Origin: Streptomyces sp. HUAS ZL42
Lineage (GTDB): Bacteria > Actinomycetota > Actinomycetes > Streptomycetales > Streptomycetaceae
Length of the DNA: 64,000 nucleotides
Assembly (NCBI RefSeq): GCF_040782645.1
Contig: NZ_CP160403.1
Coordinates: 2,728,001-2,792,000, forward strand
Direction: 5' to 3'
How positions within the stretch are numbered: position 1 is the stretch's first letter; each line of letters starts with the position of its first letter. Below are positions 36,716 through 45,041 of this stretch, piece after piece. The notes under the pieces were generated by a model. It was given only the letters and a program-made list of their open reading frames with translations. It ran no database searches and was not told the DNA's origin. A program made the translations under genes and the position numbers.

Positions 36716-38698
36716 TCATTCCGGCCCTGCCTGTTCTGCGCTGCCCGCCGGTCGGTCCGTCTGCCGGTTCCCGCCCGTCTGACCGGCGTTGATCAGGTCC
36801 ATCACGGAGGCGTCGGCGAGCGTGCTGACGTCGCCGACCTCCCGGTGTTCGGCGATGTCGCGCAGCAGCCGACGCATGATCTTCCCGGACCTGGTCTTGG
36901 GCAGTTCGGGGACCACCGTGATCCGCCGGGGTTTGGCGATCGGGCCGATCTGCTGCGCCACGTGCTCGCGCAGCGCCGGGACCGCCGCCTGCGAACCGGC
37001 ACCGGTGGCGCTGCCGCGCAGGATGACGAAGGCGACGATGGCCTGCCCGGTCGTCGCGTCCGACGCTCCGACCACCGCGGCCTCGGCCACCGCGGGGTGC
37101 GAGACGAGCGCCGACTCGACTTCGGCGGTGGAGATGCGGTGCCCGGAGACGTTCATGACGTCGTCGACCCGGCCCAGCAGCCAGATGTCGCCGTCCTCGT
37201 CATAGCGCGCGCCGTCGCCGGCGAAGTAGTGACCGTGGTCGGCGAATCGGGACCAGTACGTCTCCCGGTAGCGCTCCTCGTCACCCCACACGCCGCGCAG
37301 CATGGACGGCCAGGGCTGGTCCAGAACGAGGTAGCCGCTCTCGCCCTTGCCGACCTCGCGGCCCTGGTCGTCGACGACCTTGGCGGAGATGCCCGGCAGC
37401 GGGGCCTGCGCCGAGCCGGGCTTGGCGGTGGAGCCGGGCAGGGGCGCGATCATGACCGCCCCGGTCTCGGTCTGCCACCAGGTGTCCACGACCGGCGCCC
37501 GGTCGCCGCCGATGTGCTTGCGGTACCAGCGCCACGCCTCGGGGTTGATCGGCTCACCGACACTGCCGAGCACGCGGATCGAGGACAGGTCGTAGCGGGC
37601 CGGGAGCTGCTCGCCCCACTTCATGAAGGTGCGGATGACAGTGGGGGCGGTGTAGTAGACCGACACACCGTACTTCTCGATGATCTCGAAGTGCCGTCCC
37701 TCGTGCGGGGTGTTCGGCGTCCCCTCGTACAGGACCGACGTCGTCCGGTTGGCGAGCGGCCCGTACACGATGTACGAGTGCCCGGTGATCCAGCCGATGT
37801 CGGCGGTGCACCAGTGGACGTCGGTGTCGGGGTCCAGGCCGAAGGCGGTGCGGTGCGTGTACGCGGCCTGGGTGAGGTAGCCGCCGGAGGTGTGCAGGAT
37901 GCCCTTCGGGCTGCCCGTCGTACCGGACGTGTAGAGGATGAACAACGGGTGCTCGGCGTCGAACGGTTCGGGTGTGTGCTCGGCGGACTGCCGCTCGACG
38001 AGGTCGTGCCACCACAGGTCGCGGCCCTCGGTCCAGGGCACGTCGGTGCCGGTGCGGCGGACCACCAGGACGTGGTCGACACCGGGGGTGTGCTCGACCG
38101 CCTCGTCGGTGTTCGCCTTCATGGGCTCCGCTCTGCCCCGCCGGTACTGCCCGTCCGAGGTGATGAGGAGCCGGGCCCCGGCGTCCTCGATCCGGGAGCG
38201 CAGGGCGGCGGGGGAGAATCCGCCGAACACCACGCTGTGCGGGAGTCCGAGCCGGGCGCAGGCCAGCATGGCGAACACCGCCTCGGGGATCATGGGCAGC
38301 TGGATGGCGACCCGGTCGCCCGCGGTCAGGCCGAGGGAGAGCAGGGCGTTTGCCGTCCGGCAGACCTCGCGACGCAGGTCCGTGTAGGTGATCGTGCGGG
38401 TGTCGCCGGGCTCGCCCTCCCAGTGGAAGGCGACCTGGTCGCCATGGCCGGCCTCGACGTGCCGGTCGACGCAGTTGTACGCCACGTTCAGCCTGCCGTC
38501 CGTGAACCAGCGGGCGAACGGCGCGTCCGACCAGTCCAGGACCTGGTTCCACGGGGTGTCCCAGCACAGCTGTCCGGCCTGTTCGGCCCAGAACGCCAGG
38601 CGGTCGGTGGCGGCTCGGGCCTGCAGTCCGGCGACCGCGTCGCCCCGGGTGGGTGGCGGGTTCTCGGGAGATGCGGGGTGGGCGCAGCGCGGGGACAT
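36716..38698 (-). CDS. acs: Acetyl-CoA synthetase (AMP-forming)
   Basis: This 660-residue enzyme activates acetate to acetyl-CoA via acetyl-adenylate. The family order is complete: VFGGFSPAALRSRI, the P-loop-like YTSGTTGSPKG, the WCTADIGWITGHSY acetate-pocket region with its Trp, TWWQTETG, and the C-terminal PKTRSGKIMRR with the lysine acetylated in Acs enzymes. It follows mftF by 144 bases on the same strand. In this locus it completes alcohol to aldehyde to acid to acyl-CoA conversion. The related propionyl-CoA synthetases are a possible alternative; the pocket Trp favours acetate. Confidence 0.93.
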   Translation of the reverse strand: MSPRCAHPASPENPPPTRGDAVAGLQARAATDRLAFWAEQAGQLCWDTPWNQVLDWSDAPFARWFTDGRLNVAYNCVDRHVEAGHGDQVAFHWEGEPGDTRTITYTDLRREVCRTANALLSLGLTAGDRVAIQLPMIPEAVFAMLACARLGLPHSVVFGGFSPAALRSRIEDAGARLLITSDGQYRRGRAEPMKANTDEAVEHTPGVDHVLVVRRTGTDVPWTEGRDLWWHDLVERQSAEHTPEPFDAEHPLFILYTSGTTGSPKGILHTSGGYLTQAAYTHRTAFGLDPDTDVHWCTADIGWITGHSYIVYGPLANRTTSVLYEGTPNTPHEGRHFEIIEKYGVSVYYTAPTVIRTFMKWGEQLPARYDLSSIRVLGSVGEPINPEAWRWYRKHIGGDRAPVVDTWWQTETGAVMIAPLPGSTAKPGSAQAPLPGISAKVVDDQGREVGKGESGYLVLDQPWPSMLRGVWGDEERYRETYWSRFADHGHYFAGDGARYDEDGDIWLLGRVDDVMNVSGHRISTAEVESALVSHPAVAEAAVVGASDATTGQAIVAFVILRGSATGAGSQAAVPALREHVAQQIGPIAKPRRITVVPELPKTRSGKIMRRLLRDIAEHREVGDVSTLADASVMDLINAGQTGGNRQTDRPAGSAEQAGPE

Positions 38699-38842
38699 CG
38701 AGATCCTCCAGTGGGGTGCGGGTGCCGACGGCGTGGACGGGCGGCGGGATGTCAGCAGGTGGACACGGTCGCCGGGGAGGGTTGGCGGGAGGTTGGCGGA
38801 GCACGCGGACGAGGTCGGACCCGCGGGGCTGGTGGCGTCGGG

Positions 38843-40336
38843 CTACGGCCGTTCCCCGGCCGTCCAGCGCTTCACCAGACGCCGGGCGAGACGCGGCCGC
38901 AGCGGCGCGGTGGTCCGGCGGCGTACGGCGCCCTGCCACACGCCCCAGCCGTAGGCGAGGTCGTCCAGGCGTCGGATCGCCACATGGGTGAGGGGTGCGA
39001 GCGAGGTGCCCGAGCGGCGGTGGTCCACCAGCCCCTCGGCGACGGCCGCGGTGACCAGCACGTACCGCGCGCGGCGGCTCGCCACGGCCGCGGTCACCGC
39101 GACGGGCCAGTGATGGCGGGTGGCGCAGCGCAGCAGTTGCTCGGCGGTTCCGCGCAGCGCGGCGAGCGACAGCAGCGCCCCCGCACGAGCCGGGTGGTCG
39201 GCGTCGGGCATGCGCCGTGCCACCCGTACGCCGGTCACACCGGTCACGGCCAGCGCCACGGCCGCCGGTCCCGGCCCGCCCCGCAGCAGCAGGGCGCAGG
39301 CGGCGAGCGACCAGGGTGCGGCGTACAGCGGTGGCACCTGCCCGGGGTGACGCAGCGCCAGGTCGGCGGCCCCGGTGCCGTACCCGGCCCGCTGGGCGAG
39401 CCAGCTGCGCAGGTCCGTTCGGTGCCGGTGGCCCACGCGCGCGGTGGGGACGTACCGCAGCCGCCAGCCGGCCTCGTGCAGCCGCATGCACAGGTCGACG
39501 TCCTCCCCGACCCGCATGGCTTCGTCGAATCCCCGGCCGACGGCGGCACGGCGGACCACGACGGTGGCGCTGGGCACGTACGACAGCGCGGACACCGGTA
39601 CGACCGGCCCTTCCCGGGCTCCCATGTCCAGGGGTGAGCGGACCTCCTCGTACCGGTCGAGGCGCCCCGGCCGGGATACGGGCAGCGCGACCACGCGCGG
39701 TGCGGCGAGCGCCACCGCCGGGTCGGTGAACTGCGCCAGCAGGGAGGCGAGCCATCCCGGTTCGGGGATCACGTCGGAGTCGCAGAACGCCACATACGGT
39801 GTACGGGCCTGCCGCAGGCCGGTGTTGCGGGCCGCCGCCGGGCCGAGATTGCAGGGGTGGCTCATCAGCTCGGCGCCGTGGGTGCGGGTCACCCGGGCCA
39901 GAGCCGCCATGTCGGTGGAGCCGTCGTCCACCACAAGGACCGGCAGCCGCGCGGTCGCCGGGTCGGCGCGCAGGGCGGCCAGCAGGCGCTCCAGCTGGTC
40001 GGCGCGGTCGTGGACGGGGATCACCACGGTGGTGTCGCACACCGGCACGGGGGCAGGGCGCGGATGCACGATCCCGGCGTCGAGCAGCCGTCGGGCGAGC
40101 GAGCGGCTCGGCGGGTCCGTGACCGTGAAGCGGCCCGCGTCCAGGAGGCGGGCCGCCGGGTCGGTGAGCCTGAGCAGCCGCGGCGGCGAACCGCCCAGCA
40201 GCAGCCGCCCGTTCTTCGACCGGTGTGTGCCGGCGGCGAGTTCGACCGTGAAGCCGGTGGGCAGGCCGGTGTCCGGCGGGGAGGGCAGCCGGATGCCCTG
40301 CGGGGATGCCGGTGTGCGATGGGCGAGTGTCGTCAT
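38843..40336 (-). CDS. mftF: Mycofactocin glycosyltransferase MftF
   Basis: MftF adds glucose units to the premycofactocin core to make the oligoglycosylated cofactor. This 497-residue protein has an N-terminal region of about 100 residues typical of the family (FTVELAAGTHRSK) and a GT2 domain at about 103-330 with VVIPVHDRADQLERLLAALR, VVDDGSTD and the metal-binding CDSDVIPEPGW. A C-terminal hydrophobic segment (VALAVTGVTGVRVA) and a basic tail follow. The ATG overlaps the SDR stop (ATGA). A longer reading frame continues upstream inside the SDR, but it lacks family similarity. Position in an mftABCDE operon makes the assignment firm. Confidence 0.92.
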   Translation of the reverse strand: MTTLAHRTPASPQGIRLPSPPDTGLPTGFTVELAAGTHRSKNGRLLLGGSPPRLLRLTDPAARLLDAGRFTVTDPPSRSLARRLLDAGIVHPRPAPVPVCDTTVVIPVHDRADQLERLLAALRADPATARLPVLVVDDGSTDMAALARVTRTHGAELMSHPCNLGPAAARNTGLRQARTPYVAFCDSDVIPEPGWLASLLAQFTDPAVALAAPRVVALPVSRPGRLDRYEEVRSPLDMGAREGPVVPVSALSYVPSATVVVRRAAVGRGFDEAMRVGEDVDLCMRLHEAGWRLRYVPTARVGHRHRTDLRSWLAQRAGYGTGAADLALRHPGQVPPLYAAPWSLAACALLLRGGPGPAAVALAVTGVTGVRVARRMPDADHPARAGALLSLAALRGTAEQLLRCATRHHWPVAVTAAVASRRARYVLVTAAVAEGLVDHRRSGTSLAPLTHVAIRRLDDLAYGWGVWQGAVRRRTTAPLRPRLARRLVKRWTAGERP

Positions 40337-41118
40337 GTCGTGAACCCTCCGTCCGCGTGCAGTACGGAGCCTGTGACGGCGGCGGAATCGGGCGAGCACG
40401 CCCAGGCCACCGCCGCGGCCACCTCCTCGGGCTCCAGGGGCCGTCCGGTGAGCTGCTGTTCGGCGAGCTTGTCCACGTCCGGCAGCCCGTAGAGGTCCGC
40501 CGTGGCGCGCAGCATGTCGGTCCGGGTGGATCCCGGGGACACCGCGACCGCGGTCACGCCGGTGTCGCGCAGGTCGCAGGCGAGGCCGCGGACCAGGCCG
40601 AGCACGGCGTGCTTGGCCGCGCAGTAGGCGCCCAGTCCCCACAGGCCGCGGTGGGCGGCGGCCGAGGCGAGCGCGACGAAGCGGCCGGTGCGGGGCCCCG
40701 GCCTGCGCAGCAGTGCGGGTACCGCGGCGCGGGCGAGGTGGGCCACGCCCATGACGTCCACGTCGAACAGGGTCCGCCACTGCGCGTCGGTCTGCTCCCA
40801 CACCGGGCCGCCTCCGAGCATCACCGCGGCCGCGCCCACGGCGGCGTCGAGGCCGCCGAACTCCCGCTCGGCGAGGTCCACCGCGCCGTGCAGCGCCGCC
40901 GCGTCGCGCACGTCGGCGCGGACCGTACGGACATGGGGGAACTCCTCGGCCAGGAACTCCAGTTGGGCGGGCTCGGCCAGGGGGTAGGGCACATCGGGGT
41001 CGTCCGCGCAGCGGTCCACGGCCACCACGGCCCAGCCGTCGCCGGCCAGCCGCCGTACCGTCACGGCCCCGATGCCCCGGGCGGCGCCGGTGACCACGGC
41101 GACGCGCCGGCCGGTCAT
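40333..41118 (-). CDS. Mycofactocin-associated short-chain dehydrogenase (SDR)
   Basis: This 261-residue Rossmann oxidoreductase has the nucleotide motif TGAARGIG (10-17), an NAG-like segment altered to GAAAV, the catalytic Ser in LASAAAH and the YCAAK catalytic pair, followed by SPGSTRTDM. The asparagine of the usual NNAG motif seems replaced, which is worth noting. SDRs encoded within mycofactocin operons hold non-exchangeable NAD(P) and pass electrons to mycofactocin. The gene overlaps mftE and mftF by four bases on each side, so it is made together with the biosynthetic enzymes. Its alcohol substrate is unknown. Confidence 0.85.
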   Translation of the reverse strand: MTGRRVAVVTGAARGIGAVTVRRLAGDGWAVVAVDRCADDPDVPYPLAEPAQLEFLAEEFPHVRTVRADVRDAAALHGAVDLAEREFGGLDAAVGAAAVMLGGGPVWEQTDAQWRTLFDVDVMGVAHLARAAVPALLRRPGPRTGRFVALASAAAHRGLWGLGAYCAAKHAVLGLVRGLACDLRDTGVTAVAVSPGSTRTDMLRATADLYGLPDVDKLAEQQLTGRPLEPEEVAAAVAWACSPDSAAVTGSVLHADGGFTT

Positions 41119-41876
41119 CGCCCGCCCCCGGCGCGGGCGACGACCGGCCGGCCCCCGGGGACGCCGAGGCGTCCCCGCTCCGTGACCCGCCAGGCGCGGA
41201 CGTCCTCCGCGAGCCGGTCCGCCATCCCGTCGAGGAGGCGTTCGCCCTCGCGCGCACCCGCTCCGGCGGGGTCGCCGAGGACACCGGAGGGGCTCACCCC
41301 GCGCACGGACTCGGCGACCAGACGGTCCATCAGCAGGTGGACGGGATCGGTCGGCCCGGCGACCGCGCGCTCGGTGCGGACGGCCCCGTGCCGCAGCCGC
41401 AGCATCATCGACGTCTCGGTACGCCCGGCATGGGCGTCCGAGCCGGGCGGGACACACGGCCACCAGGCCACGTCCCGTCCCTCGCCGCGCAGTCCGGCGA
41501 CGGCCCCGGCCAGGCCGGACAGATTGCCGCCGTGCCCGTTCACCAGGAGCAGGCGGCCCGCCCAGCGCAGCGTCGAGCGGCCGATCTCGGTGACCAGCAG
41601 GCGCAGTGCGTCGTGGCCGATCGACACCGTGCCGGGGAAACCCTCGTGCTCGCCGCTGGCCCCGTACGCCTGGGCGGGCGCGACCAGCACGTCCGACTCG
41701 CCGCTCAGCCGGCGGGCGGCCCGTTCGGCGACCGCGCGGGCCACGGCGGTGTCGGTGTCCAGCGGGAGGTGCGGGCCGTGCTGTTCGCAGGACCCGAGCG
41801 GAAGCAGCACCAGGGGGCGGCGGTCGCTCAGGTCAGGCCAGCTCAGGCCCGCGAGCGTGCCTCGGGCGTCGGGCAT
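41115..41876 (-). CDS. mftE: Mycofactocin precursor peptidase MftE (creatininase family)
   Basis: MftE releases the C-terminal Val-Tyr-derived unit from the modified MftA peptide. This 253-residue protein has the creatininase metal site: PLGSCEQHGPHLPLDTD (Glu31, His36 and Asp40 as likely ligands), the NGHGGN loop and the DAHAGRTETSMML segment with the final Glu. Start ATG at 41876 lies one base from the mftD stop, and the stop overlaps the SDR start. Length and motif order are as expected, and its place between mftD and the rest of the cluster supports the name. Confidence 0.94.
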   Translation of the reverse strand: MPDARGTLAGLSWPDLSDRRPLVLLPLGSCEQHGPHLPLDTDTAVARAVAERAARRLSGESDVLVAPAQAYGASGEHEGFPGTVSIGHDALRLLVTEIGRSTLRWAGRLLLVNGHGGNLSGLAGAVAGLRGEGRDVAWWPCVPPGSDAHAGRTETSMMLRLRHGAVRTERAVAGPTDPVHLLMDRLVAESVRGVSPSGVLGDPAGAGAREGERLLDGMADRLAEDVRAWRVTERGRLGVPGGRPVVARAGGGR

Positions 41877-41877
41877 C

Positions 41878-43050
41878 TCAGGCGGCTCCCAGCGTCCGGG
41901 TGAATCCGGGCGGGATCACCACGTCGTCGCGGGTGAGCTCGTGGACGGACGAGCGCCCGAGCCCGAGCAGGGCGGAGTCGATGCCGCGGCTCAGGATGTC
42001 GAGCACGTTCTCCACGCCGCCCTGGCCGCCCGCCGCCAGGCCCCACAGGTAGGCGCGGCCGATCATCACGGCCTTGGCACCGAGCGCCAGGGCCTTGACC
42101 ACGTCGCTGCCGCGGCGCACGCCGCCGTCGAGGAGCAGTTCGGCCTGGCCGCCCACCGCGTCCGCGACGGCGGGCAGGGCGCGGATCGGGGCGGGGGTGG
42201 CGTCGAGGTTGTTGCCGCCGTGGTTGGACACCGAGATCGCCGTGACACCGGCGTCGACGGCGCGCAGCGCGTCGTCCACGCGGCAGACGCCCTTGAGCAG
42301 GAACGGCCCGTCCCACTGTGCGCGCAGCCAGCGCACGTCGCCCCAGGACGGGGGCGGGGTCTGCATCCACTCGCCGTAGGCGCCGAAGAAGGTCGGGGCG
42401 TTCTGCCCGGCCTCGGCGAGGTTCGGGGCGGTCAGGTCCGGAAGGCTGCGGGACTTGACGAAGTCCCACAGCCAGCGGGGCCGCGCCAGCGCCTCGGGGG
42501 CGAACCGCGTCATCGCCCTGAGGTCCAGCCGCTCCGGGATCTCGGGGCTGCCCCAGTCCCGGCCGTAGGAGAACGACCAGTCGAGCGTGGCGATCAGTGC
42601 CTTGGCGCCTGCCTCGCGGGCGTACTCGATCCGCCGGGCCATCGCGTCCTTGGAGCCCATCCAGTACAGCTGGAAGAACGTCTGCGGATTCGCGGCCACG
42701 ACGTCCTGCAGCGACTTGCCGGCGAACGAGCTGAGCCCCAGCGCGGTGCCCCGTGCGGCGGCGGCGCGGGCGACGGCCACCTCGCCGTCCGGGTGCACCG
42801 CCTGGACGCCCGTCGGGGAGATGATCACGGGCAGTGCGATCTGCGTGCCCAGGACCGTCGTGGACAGGTCGCGCTTCGCGGACAGTCCGGCGACATGCGG
42901 GGCGAAGCCCAGCTCGCCGAACGCGGTGGTGTTGTCGTCGTAGGAGACGCCCTTCTCGGAGCCGGCGAGCAGCGCGCTGTAGACGGACTTGGGCAGCCGC
43001 TTCCTCGCCCGCCGCTGGGCTTCGGCGACCGTCTCGATCCACCCGCTCAT
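41878..43050 (-). CDS. mftD: Mycofactocin system oxidase/dehydrogenase MftD
   Basis: MftD is an FMN enzyme that oxidatively deaminates the AHDP intermediate to premycofactocin (PMFT). The 390-residue protein has the alpha-hydroxy-acid oxidase fold: LPVIISPTGVQAVHP (73-87), the FFQLYW strand, LLKGV with Lys253, the active-site SNHGGNNLDATPAP (His277) and the phosphate-binding DGGVRRGSDVVKALALGAKAVMIGR. All residues expected for FMN binding appear present. It begins 75 bases after mftC and is followed by mftE after one base. Confidence 0.94.
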   Translation of the reverse strand: MSGWIETVAEAQRRARKRLPKSVYSALLAGSEKGVSYDDNTTAFGELGFAPHVAGLSAKRDLSTTVLGTQIALPVIISPTGVQAVHPDGEVAVARAAAARGTALGLSSFAGKSLQDVVAANPQTFFQLYWMGSKDAMARRIEYAREAGAKALIATLDWSFSYGRDWGSPEIPERLDLRAMTRFAPEALARPRWLWDFVKSRSLPDLTAPNLAEAGQNAPTFFGAYGEWMQTPPPSWGDVRWLRAQWDGPFLLKGVCRVDDALRAVDAGVTAISVSNHGGNNLDATPAPIRALPAVADAVGGQAELLLDGGVRRGSDVVKALALGAKAVMIGRAYLWGLAAGGQGGVENVLDILSRGIDSALLGLGRSSVHELTRDDVVIPPGFTRTLGAA

Positions 43051-43125
43051 GGTCGTCCTCTTTCGTCGTGATTCATCGTTGGTTCGTCGTGATCCGTCGC
43101 CGATTCGCCTTGGCCGTACGGCCGT

Positions 43126-44343
43126 TCAGGTCAGGTCGAGACCGGCCAGCGGGCTCTCGTCGCAGAAGCGGTCCGGGTGCCGAGCGCGGACGGCCGGCAT
43201 GCCCAGGGGCACGGTTCGGTGCGAGTGGTCGTTGCCCTGGTGCGGGATCGCGCCCCGGTCGACGCCACGGAGCGCGGCGGTGCCATGTCCCTTGACGCAC
43301 TCCGGGTCCGGACCGTCCAGCGGCAGGCCCGTGAAGAACTTGGCGGCCATGCAGCCGCCCTGGCAGGTGTCGTACGCCGAGCACCTCGCGCAGGCACCGC
43401 CCGACGACGGCCGACGGAGACCGGCGAAGAGCTCGGAGTCCCGCCAGACCCGCTCGAAGCCTCCGGGTGAGCGCACGTTGCCGGCCCTGAAGGCGTCGTG
43501 GATGGCGAACGGGCAGGCGTACACGTCACCCACCGGATCGATGAGGCACACCACCCGCCCGGCACCGCACAGGTTCAGTCCGGGGATCGGCTCGGAACCC
43601 AGCGCGTTGAGGTGGAAGAAGGAATCCCCCGTGAGCACCTGCTCGCCATGGCCGACAAGCCAGTCGTAGATCTCGCGCTGCTGCTCGGCGGTGGGGTGCA
43701 GCTCGTCCCACACGTCGGCGCCGCGGCCCGACGGCCGCAGCCGGGTGATCCGCAGCCGGGCGCCGTACCGGTCGGCGAGAGCCGCGAAGTCGTCGAGCTG
43801 GGACACGTTCTGACGGGTCAGCACCACTGAGATCTTGAAGTCCCGGAACCCGGCCGCGGCGAGGTTCTCCATGGCACGCAGGGCCATGTCGTACGAACCC
43901 CGGCCGCGGACCGCGTCGTTGACCTCCCGGGTGGCCCCGTCGAGCGAGATCTGTATGTCGACGTAGTCGGTGGCGGCCAGTCGCCGGGCCCGGTCGGGCG
44001 TCAGGCGCAGGCCGTTGGTGGAGAAATTCACGCCCACCTGGTGGGCGACCGCGTGGTCGAGCAGCTCCCAGAAGTCGGGGCGGACGGTGGGCTCGCCGCC
44101 GCCGACGTTGACGTAGAACACCTGCATCCGCCGCAGGTCGCCGATCACGGACTTGATCTCGTCCGTGGACAGCTCGCGGGGGTCGCGCCGTCCGGACGAG
44201 GACAGGCAGTGGGCGCAGGAGAGGTTGCAGGCGTACGTCCACTCCCAGGTCAGGCAGATCGGGGCGCGCAGGCCGCCCTTGAACTGCTCGACGAGGGCCG
44301 GCACGCGATCGGCGGTGTGCGGGGGATCGTGAAGGGTGGTCAT
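43126..44343 (-). CDS. mftC: Mycofactocin radical SAM maturase MftC
   Basis: MftC decarboxylates the C-terminal tyrosine of MftA and then forms a Val-Tyr carbon-carbon bond. This 405-residue protein has the radical SAM motif CNLSCAHC (Cys39, 43, 46) and GGGEPTVRPDF, with a C-terminal SPASM region whose cysteines appear in NLCGAG, VVCLID, YACPFA, GACARCSAYDTCQGGC and PECVKG, enough for two auxiliary iron-sulfur clusters. ATG at 44343 overlaps the mftB stop by one base (TGATG) with GGAG upstream; a GTG at 44346 is an alternative. The last 45 or so residues after the SPASM domain are poorly conserved. Confidence 0.95.
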   Translation of the reverse strand: MTTLHDPPHTADRVPALVEQFKGGLRAPICLTWEWTYACNLSCAHCLSSSGRRDPRELSTDEIKSVIGDLRRMQVFYVNVGGGEPTVRPDFWELLDHAVAHQVGVNFSTNGLRLTPDRARRLAATDYVDIQISLDGATREVNDAVRGRGSYDMALRAMENLAAAGFRDFKISVVLTRQNVSQLDDFAALADRYGARLRITRLRPSGRGADVWDELHPTAEQQREIYDWLVGHGEQVLTGDSFFHLNALGSEPIPGLNLCGAGRVVCLIDPVGDVYACPFAIHDAFRAGNVRSPGGFERVWRDSELFAGLRRPSSGGACARCSAYDTCQGGCMAAKFFTGLPLDGPDPECVKGHGTAALRGVDRGAIPHQGNDHSHRTVPLGMPAVRARHPDRFCDESPLAGLDLT

Positions 44344-44633
44344 CACCGCGCTCCGGTTCCACTGTGCTGGGGAATGATCATGTCGGCGGCGGCCAGGGAG
44401 GCCAGCGCGCGCAGGAAGGTGTTCCTGCGGGCATCGGGCACACGGGCGAGGGCGTCCCCGGCGCTGGGGTGCCGGTCGAGTTCCCGGACCAGTCCGACGA
44501 GTTCCGGCGCCTTGAGGAACGACAGCCGCCGGTTGCCGAAGTGGTAGGCGAGCGCCCCGAACGGCTCGGGGCGCAGCGCGACGGAGGGGTTCAGCCGGTA
44601 GGGCCGGGTCGTGTCGAACTGCGGGGTGGTCAT
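44343..44633 (-). CDS. mftB: Mycofactocin RiPP-recognition chaperone MftB
   Basis: MftB is a RiPP recognition element that binds the MftA leader and presents it to MftC. This 96-residue protein has the PqqD-like winged-helix pattern: LNPSVALRPEPFGALAYHFGNRRLSFLKAPELVGLVREL, then a helical half ending ASLAAADMIIP. The start is 11 bases beyond the mftA stop and its stop overlaps mftC. Confidence 0.94.
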   Translation of the reverse strand: MTTPQFDTTRPYRLNPSVALRPEPFGALAYHFGNRRLSFLKAPELVGLVRELDRHPSAGDALARVPDARRNTFLRALASLAAADMIIPQHSGTGAR

Positions 44634-44644
44634 GGCGGCGGCGC

Positions 44645-44752
44645 TCAGTAGACGCCGCACATGCCGTCGATCGACACCTCTTCGACGAGGATCTCCTCGA
44701 CCACCTCGTCGACGGCGGTGTCCGGCTCGACTCCGGTCTGGTCCTCGTTCAT
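44645..44752 (-). CDS. mftA: Mycofactocin precursor peptide MftA
   Basis: This 35-residue precursor starts MNEDQTGVEPD, has an acidic Val/Glu-rich middle (EVVEEILVEEVS) and ends IDGMCGVY, the invariant C-terminus of MftA peptides. The final Val-Tyr pair becomes the cofactor core. AGGAGG lies six bases before the ATG. It is too short to be picked up by ordinary gene calling and heads the leftward operon. The 289 bases upstream, shared with mno, contain two palindromic operators. Confidence 0.97.
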   Translation of the reverse strand: MNEDQTGVEPDTAVDEVVEEILVEEVSIDGMCGVY

Positions 44753-44870
44753 GGCAGTCCTCCTGAAGGGGCAAGGGGTTGGGATGCCGTCGCCACGGCT
44801 CGGCGACCGGCCGTAGTCGACGCTACGAAGGACCGCCGGCCCCTCTCGCCCTGCTTCCGGCCCCCCTCGC

Positions 44871-44888
44871 CCTGTCCGGTCGGACAGG
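44871..44888. promoter_or_regulatory. Operator-like palindrome 1, mftA-mno region
   Basis: CCTGTCCG-GT-CGGACAGG is a perfect 18-bp palindrome with 8-bp arms. It is about 120 bases upstream of mftA and 155 upstream of mno. Closely related palindromes occur at 44912, 53710 and 53732, so it is probably the target of one pathway regulator. Confidence 0.75.
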
Positions 44889-44911
44889 TGAGCCCCTGCC
44901 GGTGCGGGCGC

Positions 44912-44929
44912 CCTGTCCGATCGGGCAGG
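44912..44929. promoter_or_regulatory. Operator-like palindrome 2, mftA-mno region
   Basis: CCTGTCCG-AT-CGGGCAGG is the same palindrome with one mismatch, 41 bp centre to centre from the first copy (about four helical turns), so both lie on the same DNA face. The flanks C and G extend the symmetry to 20 bp. Confidence 0.72.
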
Positions 44930-45041
44930 GCGCGTCCCCTCCGTTCGCGCCCGGCTGCCGCCCGGGTGGCCGGTGTCGCCCGGTCATGTGTTCCCGGAAG
45001 GTGAGTCACGCCACGAACTCGCCGAGAGGACAGTCGCGATC

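Noticed and set aside
38843..41284. Apparent 813-residue MftF with a long N-terminal extension
   Set aside because: The extension lies in an alternate frame of the SDR and mftE genes and is Arg/Gly-rich; an ATG at 40336 overlaps the SDR stop and gives the normal family length.
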